A stretch of DNA of 64,000 nt from Protopterus annectens (lineage: Eukaryota; Chordata; Ceratodontiformes; Protopteridae). The notes under the pieces were generated by a model that was not told the origin of the DNA, searched no databases, and saw only the letters and a program-made list of their open reading frames with translations. Location: contig NC_056743.1 of NCBI RefSeq assembly GCF_019279795.1, positions 925,994,016 to 926,058,015 on the forward strand, in the 5' to 3' direction. Positions within the stretch are counted from its first letter, which is position 1, and every line of letters starts with the position of its first letter. This document shows positions 22,280 through 33,342 of this stretch, one piece after another. The position numbers and the translations under genes are program-made.

Positions 22280-24310
22280 AGAAGGTTGGACCTCCTCTGT
22301 TTCCTGCAGACAAGATGGAAAGGCAGTGCGGCAAAGCCACTTGGCTTGAATCTAGGGTCTACCAGCAGGGGGTGGACAGACTAGAAATGGTGTGGGAATT
22401 ATGGTAAGGGAAAGGCTTCAGAAGACATCAAGGGATTGCATCAGAATTAGTAGCAGATTCATGGCAGTCAGATTCCCATGTAAGGATAGGGCTGCATTTA
22501 TAATCTCAGCCTATTCCACACCCCCACACCCCCCAAGCAGGTTGTGACAGTGAGAAAAAGAGTGCATTCGGGCAGCAGCTGCAGGGCCTAATAGATAAAG
22601 AAGAGCAAAGAGTTAGTGCTGATAATGGGGGACCTAAATGCTCATATCAGGACAGACAGAAGAGGATATGAGGAATACATCGGTCCACATGGATGGGGCA
22701 ACAGGAATAAAGTAGGAAAGACCATCTTAGACTTGTGTTAACAAATGGCTTGATGGTGGCTAACAAATGGTTCAGCAATAGTGACACAAGATCACATATA
22801 CAAGTGGCCAACATGCAACTCAGGTAGACTTCCTCTTAAGCATTGGGGTAGAATCAGAGATTGTAAATTCATCTCCAGTGAAACAGTCAGCCCACAGCAT
22901 AAATCACTAGTGGCCATAATCAGCTGCAAGGCAAAAAGGTCAACACAGACTATGCTGTAGACCTGTAAGTTGACTGGAGCAAAAGCACAGTAGTTCAAGG
23001 AAACACTCAGGGCTCTAACACCTCAGAAAGAAGGGAAATAAGTGGAGTTGAAGATGAACAGCAGTGCATCAAAACAGCATGCATGATGACTATAGAACAG
23101 ATATGTGCCCAAGTGAGTTATGTAAAGAAAGTACCCAAGGAAAGCTGCAGGCAGAATACAGAAGTCCAGAAAGTTATCAAAAGAAAGAAAAAATACAGGA
23201 AAAAATGGGAGATAGAAAAGGCAGACCAGGCTATGCTAATAAAGAGCTTAAGAGAGCCGCAGCAATAGCAAAGAACAAGACATCAGAGGCTCTGGAATGT
23301 GATTCAGTAGATGTCACAAAGGAACTCTTCTCAGGTTGCAAGACAAAGAAAGATAGCCATACCCTTCATTAAGAATCCAGCAAGAACCTGCTCACCAGTA
23401 CACAGGACATTAAAGGCAGATAGAGGGAGCACTTCCAGCAGCTTCTGAATAAAGAAAACCCCACACAAGCTGTACTGACTGACTCAGACACAACTTATAG
23501 TGAAACAGGAGGAGGAGCCCACCATAGAAGAGGTAAGAACAGCACTAAGAAAAATGAAATGAGGTAAAGGTGCAGACTTGGGTGAGGTCACTGCAGATAT
23601 GATAAAAATGCTGGGTGAGATGGGAAGAAATGGCTCCTGAAGTTACTCATAGCAGTGTAGAGAGAAAGGCATATCTCAGATGACTGGAGAATAAGCATAC
23701 TAGTGTCAGTGTACAAAAACAAAGGGGGCTTTCACAACTGTGGGCAGTGCAGAGGCATCAAACTACTGTTACATTGCATGAAAGTGCTGGAGAGGGTGAT
23801 TTATAAGTGAATAAACACTAATAAAAAGTAAGATGGTGTGGGGCTGGCATAATGGTTAAGGTGTTTTCCTCACAGACATAAGGTCTAGGGTTTAATTCTA
23901 ACCTTTGGTCACTGTTTGGTTATTGGTTAGGCATGCAATAGTCTGCAGAATGATTGCCTAGTATTTACCTAAGATGGCAGATGAGCAGCTTGGATTCAGA
24001 TCAGGATACAGTACAACCAATCTGTTGTCTGCAGTGAAACAGATAGTTGAGAAAACACTAGCGATGAGGAAAGAGTCCCACTTGGCAATCCTAGACTTTG
24101 AGAAATCTGATTTGAAGCAACCTGTTGTTCATACTGGTGATGGACTGCATTAGCAAACAGGTTGGAGGGGACAGATCAACAAAGCTGTTGTATGCAGACA
24201 ATGTGGGAGTGCAAGCAGACACTGAACAAGAACTTCAGCTAAGGATAGGGGAATGGAATGCAAAACTGAAGGCACATGGGATGAAACTAAAGTGCATGCA
24301 CATGTAGCAT
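22280..24310 (+). mobile_element. decayed RTE-clade LINE
   Basis: Translation in mixed frames gives an AP-endonuclease: NGVGIMVRERLQK, then FIISAYSTPTPP, MGDLNAHIRTDRRGYEE and GWGNRNKVGKTILDLC. A lysine-rich linker follows (23083-23372, KRKKKYRKKWEIEKADQA and ELKRAAAIAKNK). RT traces come next: EEQLGFRSGYSTTN near 23985 and LLYADNVGVQADTEQELQ at about 24180-24240, where the catalytic YADD has become YADN. Stops in every frame show it is dead. A SINE interrupts it at 23841-23970. Confidence 0.8.
23841..23970 (+). mobile_element. tRNA-like SINE, copy 2, in RTE LINE
   Basis: The head GGCTGGCATAATGGTTAAGG continues with a B-box-like GGGTTTAATTCT at about 23888-23899. The 3' part (ATTGGTTAGGCATGC and CCTAGTATTTACCT) is a diverged version of the tail in the 61693 copy. 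It interrupts RT sequence of the RTE element. Confidence 0.65.
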
Positions 24311-25020
24311 ACAAAAAGGAATTATTTCATTTTATTGCAAAGTGGAAAGAAAATACATCGTCACTAACATAAATCTCAGTATCCAAGTAGCCATAAACTT
24401 TTGTAAGTCTATTAGAAATGTTATCACAAAATCATTGTCCTGAATTCTACCAAAGAATTCCTCAATTTATTTTTCCTCTCATTTAACTACAAAACAAATT
24501 ATCTATATAGCGCTTATAGAATATAATTTTATCTCCTCAGATTGCCCCATGAAGAGTTTAGCATATGCTGTGGAGAACTCCACCATCATTGATGTACCAC
24601 AAACCTGTGTCACCACAGAAATAGAAACAATTATTTTTTAAATTATACTTGTCGATTTTAATGATTCCCTCTTCATATAATCATTTTATAAAGACATATT
24701 CTACAGCTTTTAGACCCAAGTCATGTATAAAAAGTTGTATGTTGGATCAGATGAAATAGCTTCTACAATTACTTAAATTAAACTTCAGTCATGACACTTG
24801 AACAGAAAGATAAAAAAAGACAGCAGTAAAGAAACAACTATGTTCTTTTACTAAATAAAACAATAATGGAGAGCTGTGAAAAAGGGCAAGAACCTCAGTA
24901 AGGTATGAATAGATTACAAAAAACATTTGACACCATTTCACATAAATTATAAGATTCATATGATTCATGAGAGTTTCAAGGCTGTTTCAGTCAAATCATG
25001 ATATATGCTTTGCCAATATC
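24311..25020. other. AT-rich spacer
   Basis: No supported coding frame or repeat between the RTE remnant and the next CR1 copy. Confidence 0.5.
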
Positions 25021-27000
25021 TACCCTTAGGCTTTAACTCCTTTCTGTTGGAGAGAGAGGCCAGTTAGTCCCCAGGTAAATTGAGAGTCATATCCAGTCGT
25101 CCAGGTTTAGTTCTAAGGAAGATACTGAATCATATGGCTTAACTTGTGGAGGAAGTTTATTCCAGAGAATGGACAGGCACTGGTTGATTAATCTGTCTCT
25201 GTACCATGTTCTGTTTATTTGCTGATGATGATTCAGGTGCCTGTTGCTAGTCTTAGCTGTTCTGTTTTGTTTACTGAGAATAAGGAGGTCTAGGACAGCC
25301 AGATCTCTAATGGCATGGCAAGCAAGGCACAAATCACTCTTCAGGAGTTTATAAAACTCAGAGCACAGGGGTTCTTTTGGTACCTAAGGTTCATAAGACC
25401 ACATATCTTTTTGGTTAGAAACCTCTGAGGCTTTTTGGGTTTGTTGATACAGTAAACTCTCAGTTAACTGGCACCCATGGGGATTGGTAGATGCCGGATA
25501 ACTGTAGTTTCTGGTTGCTTGAGAGTTACTATTAAAAACAGGCCTGACTAATACTGTACCTTATACTATTTGTTTGGTTTGACTTGTTTTTAGGTTGAGG
25601 AGAGAGGGAACTCACTCCTATCTTCCTTTTTAAACTCTAAAGCTCTAAAAAAATGTAAGGTATGCTTGTGTGTGTGGGGGGGCGGGGGAGGGGGGGACAA
25701 CAAAAAGAGCAACACATGAAAATTGTACTGTATTTCTTCAATTTCTTTTTCTGGTTGCTTGAATTCTGGTTAACTGAGAGTTTACTGTATGTTTTGTGAG
25801 AAACACCCCAGTGGGAGAGCTGTACTGTGTAATGGGTCTGATCAGTGCTGAACACTGGTAAATAACAACATCTTTGATCTAGATGAAATGCTTTCAGCTA
25901 CTAGTTGTATTAAGTAGAAGGTTTTTCCTGACTACATTTGCCACATGATAATCAACAGAGAGGGAACTATCAACACAAGTTCCCAGCTCACTGACTACCT
26001 TTCATTTAGTAAGGGAATGCTATTTATGCTATATGTTGTGGGATTTCAAAAAGAAACACAACCACACTTTAGCACCCACACTTTAGCATTCAATTTAAAC
26101 CTGTTACCTATATACAAGTTATTAATTAGGGTCAACTCTTTCTGAAGGGAACAGCTATATGAGGGAGTTTTAGCAGTTGTACCCAGTTTGCAGTCATCTC
26201 AAAATTAGTTTACACAAAGACCCTGGATATCAGTTTTGAGATCACAGAAGTAGATATCAAACAAGACAGGATCCAGTACAGACCCTTGGGTGACTCCACT
26301 GGTTACCTTGGCACTATTTGAAGAGGCATCCACCACAAAAAAATGTGGGTTCTGTCTTTCAGCAAATTGGATACCAGCTACTTATTTACTTATGCTTAAG
26401 GCAGATACAATTCCAGAATGAGGTGTTGAATTGGATGCTTTGGTCAGACTGAGATAGGAAGTATGAACAGCATGACAGCTGTCAAAAGCTTGAGTGACCC
26501 TCGAAGAAATTAACAAGTTCTTTCTCTGACAAAGCCAAATAGTTGTGGCTCAAGCTTAATGACATTCTTGCTATCATAACTAATGCGATTGATTATGATA
26601 TACTCCATTGCTTTACAGATCCAACTCATAAGGCTGATTGGTCTACAATTTCCAGGGTCCATGGTAGGACCAAGCCTTGTGGAGGGGTGTCACCACAGCA
26701 GTGCACCAGGTTTTGGGAACATAGCCTGTGTCTAAGCTTAGGTTAAAGAATTTAAGTAGAGGTTCAGCAAGTGTCCTTTTGACACTATTTACTAAGCACC
26801 ATGGTATGTTGTCAAGACCACAGAGGAAGTGTTTTTAGACTTTGACAACAGCTTAAGAACGTGTTGTTTACTAATGATACGGCTGAATGATTCTTGGATG
26901 AGTAGTGTTTGAATATGGGATTTGGGGGGGGGGTGAAGTTTATGGTGAACTTATTTAATAGTATATTTGCGACAGCATTGGGGTCAGAGTGGGGGGCCCA
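25021..27000 (-). mobile_element. decayed CR1-type LINE, copy 2
   Basis: On the minus strand, about 27000 down to 25021 carries AVANILLNKFTINF (matching DIANILADRFSANF in the 28972-29907 ORF of the main copy), degraded RT sequence, and at 25332-25087 CHAIRDLAVLDLLILSK and NRTWYRDRLINQCLSILWNK, the C-terminal block. It is 5'-truncated and full of stops. A TA-flanked miniature element sits at 25450-25787, and a short G run is near 26923-26934. Confidence 0.75.
25450..25787. mobile_element. pogo/Tigger-like miniature inverted-repeat element
   Basis: The ends are inverted: left CAGTAAACTCTCAGTTAACT and right complement CAGTAAACTCTCAGTTAACC. Each end is flanked by TA (25448-25449 and 25788-25789), the target duplication of Tc1/mariner/pogo elements. 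An inner GCCGGATAACTG near 25493 also resembles Tigger termini. The 338-bp body has no transposase. The CR1 sequence reads through if it is skipped. Confidence 0.85.
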
Positions 27001-27499
27001 TTAAGGAATAATTCAGAGCAATGTTAATTCTTATTAATTAATTTTTCTAATGGGCACTTGTCCAAATGTCGAATGGCTGAAGAGAGATCGGGAAGTATTG
27101 ATGGCCATAAGATCAACACATAGAAGTGTAAAAGTGAATGGGAGCCACTTAGCTGAGGATGCAGAACAGGGATATCAAGGAATTGGCCCTTTCCCCACTG
27201 TGGTACAGTGTTGCTGTTGGTATACATATGTTTTATATATATATATATTTAGCAGATGGAGTGAGGGTACAGGGGAGCTTGCCCTCTTGTGAAAAATATG
27301 TTTTTTTTTGCATCCAGTGTTAAAGCTGTCGATACTTCCAGCTTTTTCTTTAGCTGTTCAACGTTGTGGCCATTCGGTTATCGGTCAAGGATCCTTTTCT
27401 AACACAGCTGTTGAAGGACTTGAATTATCACTTCAAAACTTAATCTCTGCTCATGGGTTGCTTTACTGCCCCTTATAGTGCTTTCAGTTTCTTGGTGAT
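27001..27499. other. unassigned spacer
   Basis: It holds a short TA tract near 27234-27249 but no supported coding frame. It may include a diverged 5' part of the LINE whose RT appears at 27500. Confidence 0.4.
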
Positions 27500-27792
27500 A
27501 CTTTTTATACTGTACTCATTCTGAGTAGTTGTAGCTTTACAGGTCACCACACATTAATAAACTATATTGCAATTACTATTATAAAGAAGTGAAAAACCAC
27601 TACAACTGAGCCATGAAAGAAGGCAATTAATATCCCAGGTCTAAGAATCCAATAAGGAATATTTCAGGGCGATTCTTTGTCACTACTGCTGTTTTGTGTT
27701 GCTTTGATTCATTAAGTTGTTTAGACTATGGATATGGTTTGACTTCAAGAAAACAAATCTGTAAAATGACATCTCACCTAGTTTTTGTGGAT
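27500..27792 (+). pseudogene. RT of an R2/R4-like LINE, segment 1
   Basis: Translation gives HHTLINYIAITIIKK, then IPGLRIQ, a stop, GIFQGDSLSLLLFCVALIHL, then GYGLTSRKQICKMTSHLVFVD. GIFQGDSLSPLLF is a typical RT B motif, and HLVFVD is the start of the catalytic Y/F-x-D-D box. It stops after the first aspartate at 27792, where a CR1 element begins; the second aspartate is at 47874-47876. Stops show it is dead. Confidence 0.75.
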
Positions 27793-27897
27793 TAGGTTCA
27801 TAGGTTCATAGGTTCATACTAGGCTATCTGCCCTAGGGCATTTATAAGCCTAGCCAGAATGTGTTTGGCTTTCGCCACCCATTTTAAATTTATTTTG

Positions 27898-30697
27898 CTA
27901 TGCCCTTTTTCGAGGTTGGTATACTGTGCCTCTGTCTAACAGTGACACAGAAGTGATACCCGGGGTAAACCTACGATCTCCCATCCACTCATCAAGATTC
28001 CTCTTGAATAGAGTCAATGAGGGACTCTGCCTAACCTGGACTGGGATTTTATTCCAGAGTGAAGGGAGCCTCTGGGTTATGAATCTGTCCCTCCAGCATG
28101 TCCTATTTATTTCAGTGCTGAGGTTCAAGTCTCTCGGCGTGGCTCGATGGGATTTGGATTTTCTGAGGTGCAGCATGTCCATTAATTCGGGTTGGACATG
28201 GCTTTATACGTCAGGCACAGATCGCCTCTGAACAGGCGGTATGCCACTGAGTAGAGCTGGAGTTTCTTTAACCGGGCAGCATATGGCATCTGTTTGAGCC
28301 CTTTGATCCTCTTGGTGAGGTACTTTTGGGGTCTTTCCAGTTGCTGCAGGTGTCTGGTAAGGTACATCCCAAAGGGGCATTGTACTCAATTATGGGCCTG
28401 ATGAGGGATGAGTAAAGAGGCACGATGACCTCCCTGATCTAGATGTGAATCCCTTCATGATTATGTGGGCTATATAAAATGTTTTTCTAACCACTTTGGC
28501 CACGTGGTTGTCAAATGAGAGATTGCTATCAACTTGGGCCCCAGGTCCCTAATTACTTCTTCTGTACTTAATGGATTACCACCTATGTGATAATTTGTGG
28601 GCACTTTGTTTTTGCCAAAGGGATGAGTATACACTTTTGGCATTTAGCTTGAGGCCATGGCTCTGGCACCAGTTGTCTGTTTCTATGAGGCCCTTTTGGA
28701 GGATGCTTGTGTCGGCTGGAGAGTCGATTATGGCCCAGTTTGCAGTCATCTGCGAACTTGGTCAGCCACAGTCCTTCCGTGTTGGCCTGTACCTCCGAGA
28801 AATATATACCGAACAAGAGAGGTCCCAGGACTGAGCCTTGTGGGACACCACTTGTAACTGGTTTGGAGTCTGACATGGCTCCAGCAATTCTAACCATGTG
28901 GGTTCTGTCCTTGAGCCAGTTTGCAATCCATCTAGTGACATAGGGGTTTATATTTAAGCTGGTGAGCTTATCTATAATGCCCGAGTGGGGTATTGTATCG
29001 AAGGCTTTTGCGAGGTCCAGGTAGGCTGTGTGGACCACCTTCCCTTGTCAATGGCCTTGGTGACTGTTTCAAAGAAATCAACCAGGTTTAAGAGGCAGGA
29101 TCTGCCCTTAACAAAGCCGAACTGGGTAGGATCCAGTGTCTGTAGGTCCCCAATATCTTTATTTATGAGGTCCATGATGATCCTTTCCATAGCTTTGCAG
29201 ACCAAGCTAGTCAGGCTTATGGGATGATAGTTTCCAGGATCCGTTGAGGCACCACCTTTATGGAGAGGGACCACTGTTGCTGTACGCCACTCTTTGGGCA
29301 CATATCCTGTAGTAAGGCTGAGATTGAACAATAGTTTTATGTTTGGGTTTAGCTCTTCTTGGAGTTCTTGTAGGATGCAGCCCAGGACACCATCTGGTCC
29401 CATTGATGCTGTGTTTTTTGCTTTGGAGAGGGCGGCTCTTACCTGAGCATCTGAGATGTCAGGGGTGCAGCACTCTGCTGGGATAGATATTTGCCCTTTT
29501 GGTGGGGAGGGGGAGAAGTTTGCGCTGAACCTGTCAGCTAGGATGTTGGCAATGTCTGTGGGTTCAATGTATTTTTTGTCATTTTGGACTAATTCTGAGC
29601 ATATCTGGGAATTACCACCCAGGTTCCTAACATAACTAAAGAAAGCCTTGTGATTATCCTTAGTGTCCTGTGCAATTTTTCTCTCGAAGCTGGCCTTAGA
29701 CAATTTTATGAGTGCCCGTAGTTTTTTGCTAATACTGATCAGTGTTGCCTTCCCTTTTTGGGATTTTGCTCTATCATTTAGTAGCTTCCTCCTTCTATTG
29801 TATAGTTTGTTTATGGCTGGGGTCCACCAGACAGGACGTCTGCCTTTGGAGGATTGGGTCTTGGTTTTATTTGGGATCGCATGATCCATGCATTCCAAGG
29901 TGTTCATAGAATGCGTTTATAAAGGATTCTGTGGTCTAGGCCTTATTTTCCACAGGCCCGGGGGCTTTGAAGGATTCCACCTCGGTTTTGAGGAGTGTGA
30001 AATTTGCTTTAGAGAAGTTTTTCACTGTGGTTTTCTGGGCAGGGGGTGGGGTCGGGATGTGAATATCCAGTGAGATTAGTTTATGGTCTGATCTTACCAG
30101 TGAGGGATACACTTCTGGTCTGGAGCATAGAGTCCCCATGTTGGTGATGATCAGGTCTAGTATGTTTTCCCCTCTTGTGGGAGTGGTAACAAGTTGTTCC
30201 ATAGCATTTGAGTTTATAAATTCTAGGAATCTTTGGGCTAGGGTGTTGGAGCTAGAGTAGTGCTCCCAGTCTATGTTTGGGTAGTTGAAGTCGCCCAATA
30301 TAATGGTGTTTGGAGAGACCTTCATATTTTCCAGTGTTCTCAGGAAGGCCGAGTGGGGTTCCTGGGTTTGGGAGGGTGGTCTGTAGCAGGCTATAAACTG
30401 GAAGGCAGTTTTACCCACTGTTAGTTGCACATGGATAGTCTCTGATGCTTCGTGCTTTGCCACCAACCTGGAGGTGTGGGTATCTTTGATGAATATCGAT
30501 ACTCCCCCTCCTTTTGTGGTTCGATCCAAGTTTTGGGGCCGAAAAGCATGGTATGAGGTATAACCTGGTAGTGCTGGGGTGCTCTCGGGAGCCCTGAACC
30601 AGGTTTCTTTTACTGCACAGATATCGATGTTCTCCATGCTAAGGAGAGTTTCGAGTGCGTGCATCTTGAGGTTTAGACTTCTGGCGTTGAGTAGCAT
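27898..30697 (-). pseudogene. ORF2 of CR1 copy 3: endonuclease and reverse transcriptase
   Basis: The endonuclease (30697-29936) begins MLLNARSLNLKMHALETL and contains KETWFRAPES, GGGVSIFIKD, ILGDFNYPNIDW, LDLIITNMG and SDHKLIS, the AP-endonuclease catalytic set. The RT continues at 29907-28972 (PDGVLGCILQELQ, WRTATVVPLHKGG, QFGFVKGRSCLLNLVDF) and 29038-28583 (AYLDLAKAFDTIPHSGIIDK, GVPQGSVLGPLLFGIYF, KFADDCKLG). The C-terminus is at 28182-27898 (INRTCWRDRFITQRLPSLWN). A stop near 29936 and frameshifts near 29905, 29040, 28730 and 28190 are the defects. It is otherwise well preserved, so inactivation looks fairly recent. Confidence 0.9.
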
Positions 30698-30726
30698 TAC
30701 TCTTAGTTTTTAATCCCTTGTGATAC

Positions 30727-31644
30727 CTATGGAGGTGGGTTTGTCTTTCGAGCCTTGCCTAAAAAAGGCACTATGGGGGTAGCAAGAGCCTTTGCAAATA
30801 TCCGAAAGCCCAGGGGTGACAGGTGCAAGCCGTCCCTAGTGAAGCATCGTGGCTTGTCGAGCATATCATCCCAAGCTGACAGGCATTGGATCCCCTTTGA
30901 ATGACACCAGTACTTAAGCCAATTGTTGAAATTGATCATCTTGTCTTCATATTGTGGCATCATTCTTGGTGAAGGTAAGATGCTACTCAAGGTCAGGGTC
31001 ATACCGGCCTGGGCTACATGCTCAGAGAGCTCCTTTATGTCTCTTTTCATGTAGTCCAGGGAGGTACGTCTCAGGTCATTCACACCAGCATGGACAATGA
31101 CTGAGTCATATTTGTACTTGCTTTGGAGTGACCTGAGTGCTTGTGTTATGTGGCGGATCCTAGTGCCCGACAGGCTGCTCACCGTGACCCTCTCCTTGTT
31201 CAGCCTGGTGAGCGGGACGTCAGTGTGCCTGACGATAGAGTCACCTATTACAAGTGTATCAGGTGTGTTGTTTAGTCTTAAGGGCTGTGACTGTTCGGCA
31301 CACTGGCTTTGTGAGATATGTGTTGCACATGTTTTGTTTTGGGGTAGCGGTTGCTTGGGTGTCTGCTTTGGAGGTCTCTGCTGCTTAGGCAGAACTTTAT
31401 TTAGAGCCTCCGAGTATGTTTTTGTGTGATTATGTGTTTGGTTTGCTGTCGTGGTAGGTCTATGTGAGACTGGAATTGTAGTGAGTGTGGTTTCCTTCTC
31501 CTCCTGACTGGTTATGCCAGTACTGAGTTGAGAGAGCTTAGCCTCCAGTTTGGCTATATGGTTGCATCTCTCACATGGGTTGGAATTTGTTGGGAGGAGG
31601 AGAGGGTTGTCTGTGTACATGAGGCAGTTGGGCAGTTGTAACAT
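30727..31644 (-). CDS. CR1 ORF1 with SGNH/GDSL esterase domain
   Basis: An intact 305-residue frame lies 29 bp upstream of ORF2 on the minus strand. Residues 1-60 hold a Cys-x2-Cys pair (NPCERCNHI) and a short leucine-repeating segment likely to form a coiled coil. Residues 65-125 are basic and Thr/Gln-rich. The C-terminal half is an SGNH hydrolase: TLVIGDSIVRHT (catalytic Ser), SGTRIRH (Gly), VIVHAGVNDLRR (Asn) and FTRDGLHLSPLG (Asp and His). Such esterase ORF1 proteins are known in CR1/L2-group LINEs and are thought to aid RNA particle or membrane interactions. Product and family are well supported; activity is inferred. Confidence 0.9.
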   Translation of the reverse strand: MLQLPNCLMYTDNPLLLPTNSNPCERCNHIAKLEAKLSQLSTGITSQEEKETTLTTIPVSHRPTTTANQTHNHTKTYSEALNKVLPKQQRPPKQTPKQPLPQNKTCATHISQSQCAEQSQPLRLNNTPDTLVIGDSIVRHTDVPLTRLNKERVTVSSLSGTRIRHITQALRSLQSKYKYDSVIVHAGVNDLRRTSLDYMKRDIKELSEHVAQAGMTLTLSSILPSPRMMPQYEDKMINFNNWLKYWCHSKGIQCLSAWDDMLDKPRCFTRDGLHLSPLGFRIFAKALATPIVPFLGKARKTNPPP

Positions 31645-33342
31645 TGCCTCAAGATTCCCAGATTCACCAGCTGGACCGGAGAGGAGATTGACAACTGACC
31701 TTTAGACATGCTAGAATAATATTGGGAATTCCTTAATAATTGAAAACAAGGGGCAGTGGGGAGTGAGGGTGTAGTGCTTTTAATTTTTAGTGCTGACTTA
31801 TATAATTGCTTTAGAGAGCAAGTGCCAGGTAACTTAAGTGCAATGTGTTACAGGTAACTTAAATGCAAAAACGACAAACAGTAACTTTCTTTCAAGTGAA
31901 ACAAGGAAATAAGTACAGTAAGCAATGCAGATATCACTAGTGATCCACAGAAGCGCTGAGAAGCCGCATATTAGGTGGAATTAGCGTTTCAGGGAAATAA
32001 CAAGCAAACAAACAACAAGCATATAAACAAAGCTAGATTCAGCAGGCCTGGATCTAGTCTATGCTACAGCAAACAAGGTGTACCAATTTCAGTAAGATAC
32101 AGTTCAAATATTCAGGCACTATAAACCTTTAACCAGAAATTCCCAGCTCAGAAGGGCAGAGTCCAGCCTCTTCTCCCACAAGAGTGCAGACCACGAACCT
32201 TCTTAATGTAAAATACCTGGCCTGAAGCCCAAGTGCTTAAACCAGAACTAATACACTTTAAGAATAACAGACACTGGGCTCTCAATCAGCAGTTCCCAAC
32301 TTAGAAGGATGAAAGCTACCTGTCCTGCCACAAACCTTCCTAATATAAAACAACTGGTCTGAAGCCTAAGTGCTTAATCCAAAAGACTTAGAATGATAGC
32401 TACACTTTAATCAAGTTACTACCAAGCAGTAATAAATACAATTGAATACTTTAGAGAATGCCTGGATTAGTGCTCAAGTTACACAAACAAAGCTATATCC
32501 AGTAGGCCCGAATCCAGTCTATGCCACAGCAAACAAGGCGCACCAACTTCAGTAAGAAGCAGTTCAGATATGCATGCACTATAAGCCTTTAACCAGAAAT
32601 TCCCAGCTCAGAAGGGCAGAGTCCAGCCTCTCCTCCCACAAGAGTGCAGACCACGAACCCTCTTAATGTAAAATAACTGGCCTGGAAGCCCAAGTGCTTA
32701 AACCAGAATTAATACACTTTTAGAAAAACAGACACTGAGCCCTCAATCAGCAGTTCCCAACCTAGAAGGATGTAAGCTACCTGTTCTGCCACTACAGTAC
32801 AGACCACAAACCCTCTCAGTGCAAAACAACTGGTCCGAAGCCCAAGTGTTTAAACCAAAAGGCTTAGAATGAGTTACACCAAGCAGTAATAAATACAATT
32901 GAGTACTTTTAAGATGATGCAAAAGTAGGTAGAAACACAAGTACAGTAAAAGCAGATGATTTTTTTTTTCTGAACAAGTGCTGAGATCAAAGAAACAGAT
33001 TTGAGTGCTGAAACTAGAAAAGTGGCTAGTTATAAGAAAAAAAACTAAGCTAGAAGGCTTCCCTCCAACACAGAAGGGCTTGGGGGCTCAGAAGCCTACA
33101 AATAGTCTATACCACTTAACAGGAAAGGCAGGAAACAAGCTTATTTTTTTTTTTCTGTTTCCCAGATGCTGTCTTTGTACACAGTAGGAGTGCCTGAAAT
33201 CAGAATATGATCTCACTGCACTCAGTTGAGTGAGCAAATGAGATGGGCCCAGAAGGAGTATCCAAACACAAATTTACAAGAGGGGCGGGCAGTTGCAAGG
33301 CCACTAAGATTAACACCAAAACAAAAACAGGGAGGGTGGGTG
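31645..33342 (-). promoter_or_regulatory. leader of CR1 copy 3 upstream of ORF1
   Basis: Non-coding sequence between ORF1 and the monomer array. It contains two 440-bp repeats (32025-32918). At 33111-33135 it reads TACCACTTAACAGGAAAGGC, which resembles TACCACTTAAATAGGCAAGG of the 284-bp monomer. The array may therefore be an amplified relative of this leader. Promoter function is inferred from position only. Confidence 0.45.
32025..32918. repeat. two tandem 440-bp leader repeats
   Basis: Copy a (32025-32460) and copy b (32483-32918) align throughout, including TCCCAGCTCAGAAGGGCAGA, GCCCAAGTGCTTAAACCAGA and AGCAGTAATAAATACAATTG. They differ by substitutions and small indels, roughly 10 percent by eye. 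Confidence 0.9.

Noticed and set aside
31097..31429. A 110-codon plus-strand frame opposite CR1 ORF1
   Set aside because: It is the antisense of the esterase domain, and Cys/Leu-rich composition follows from that.
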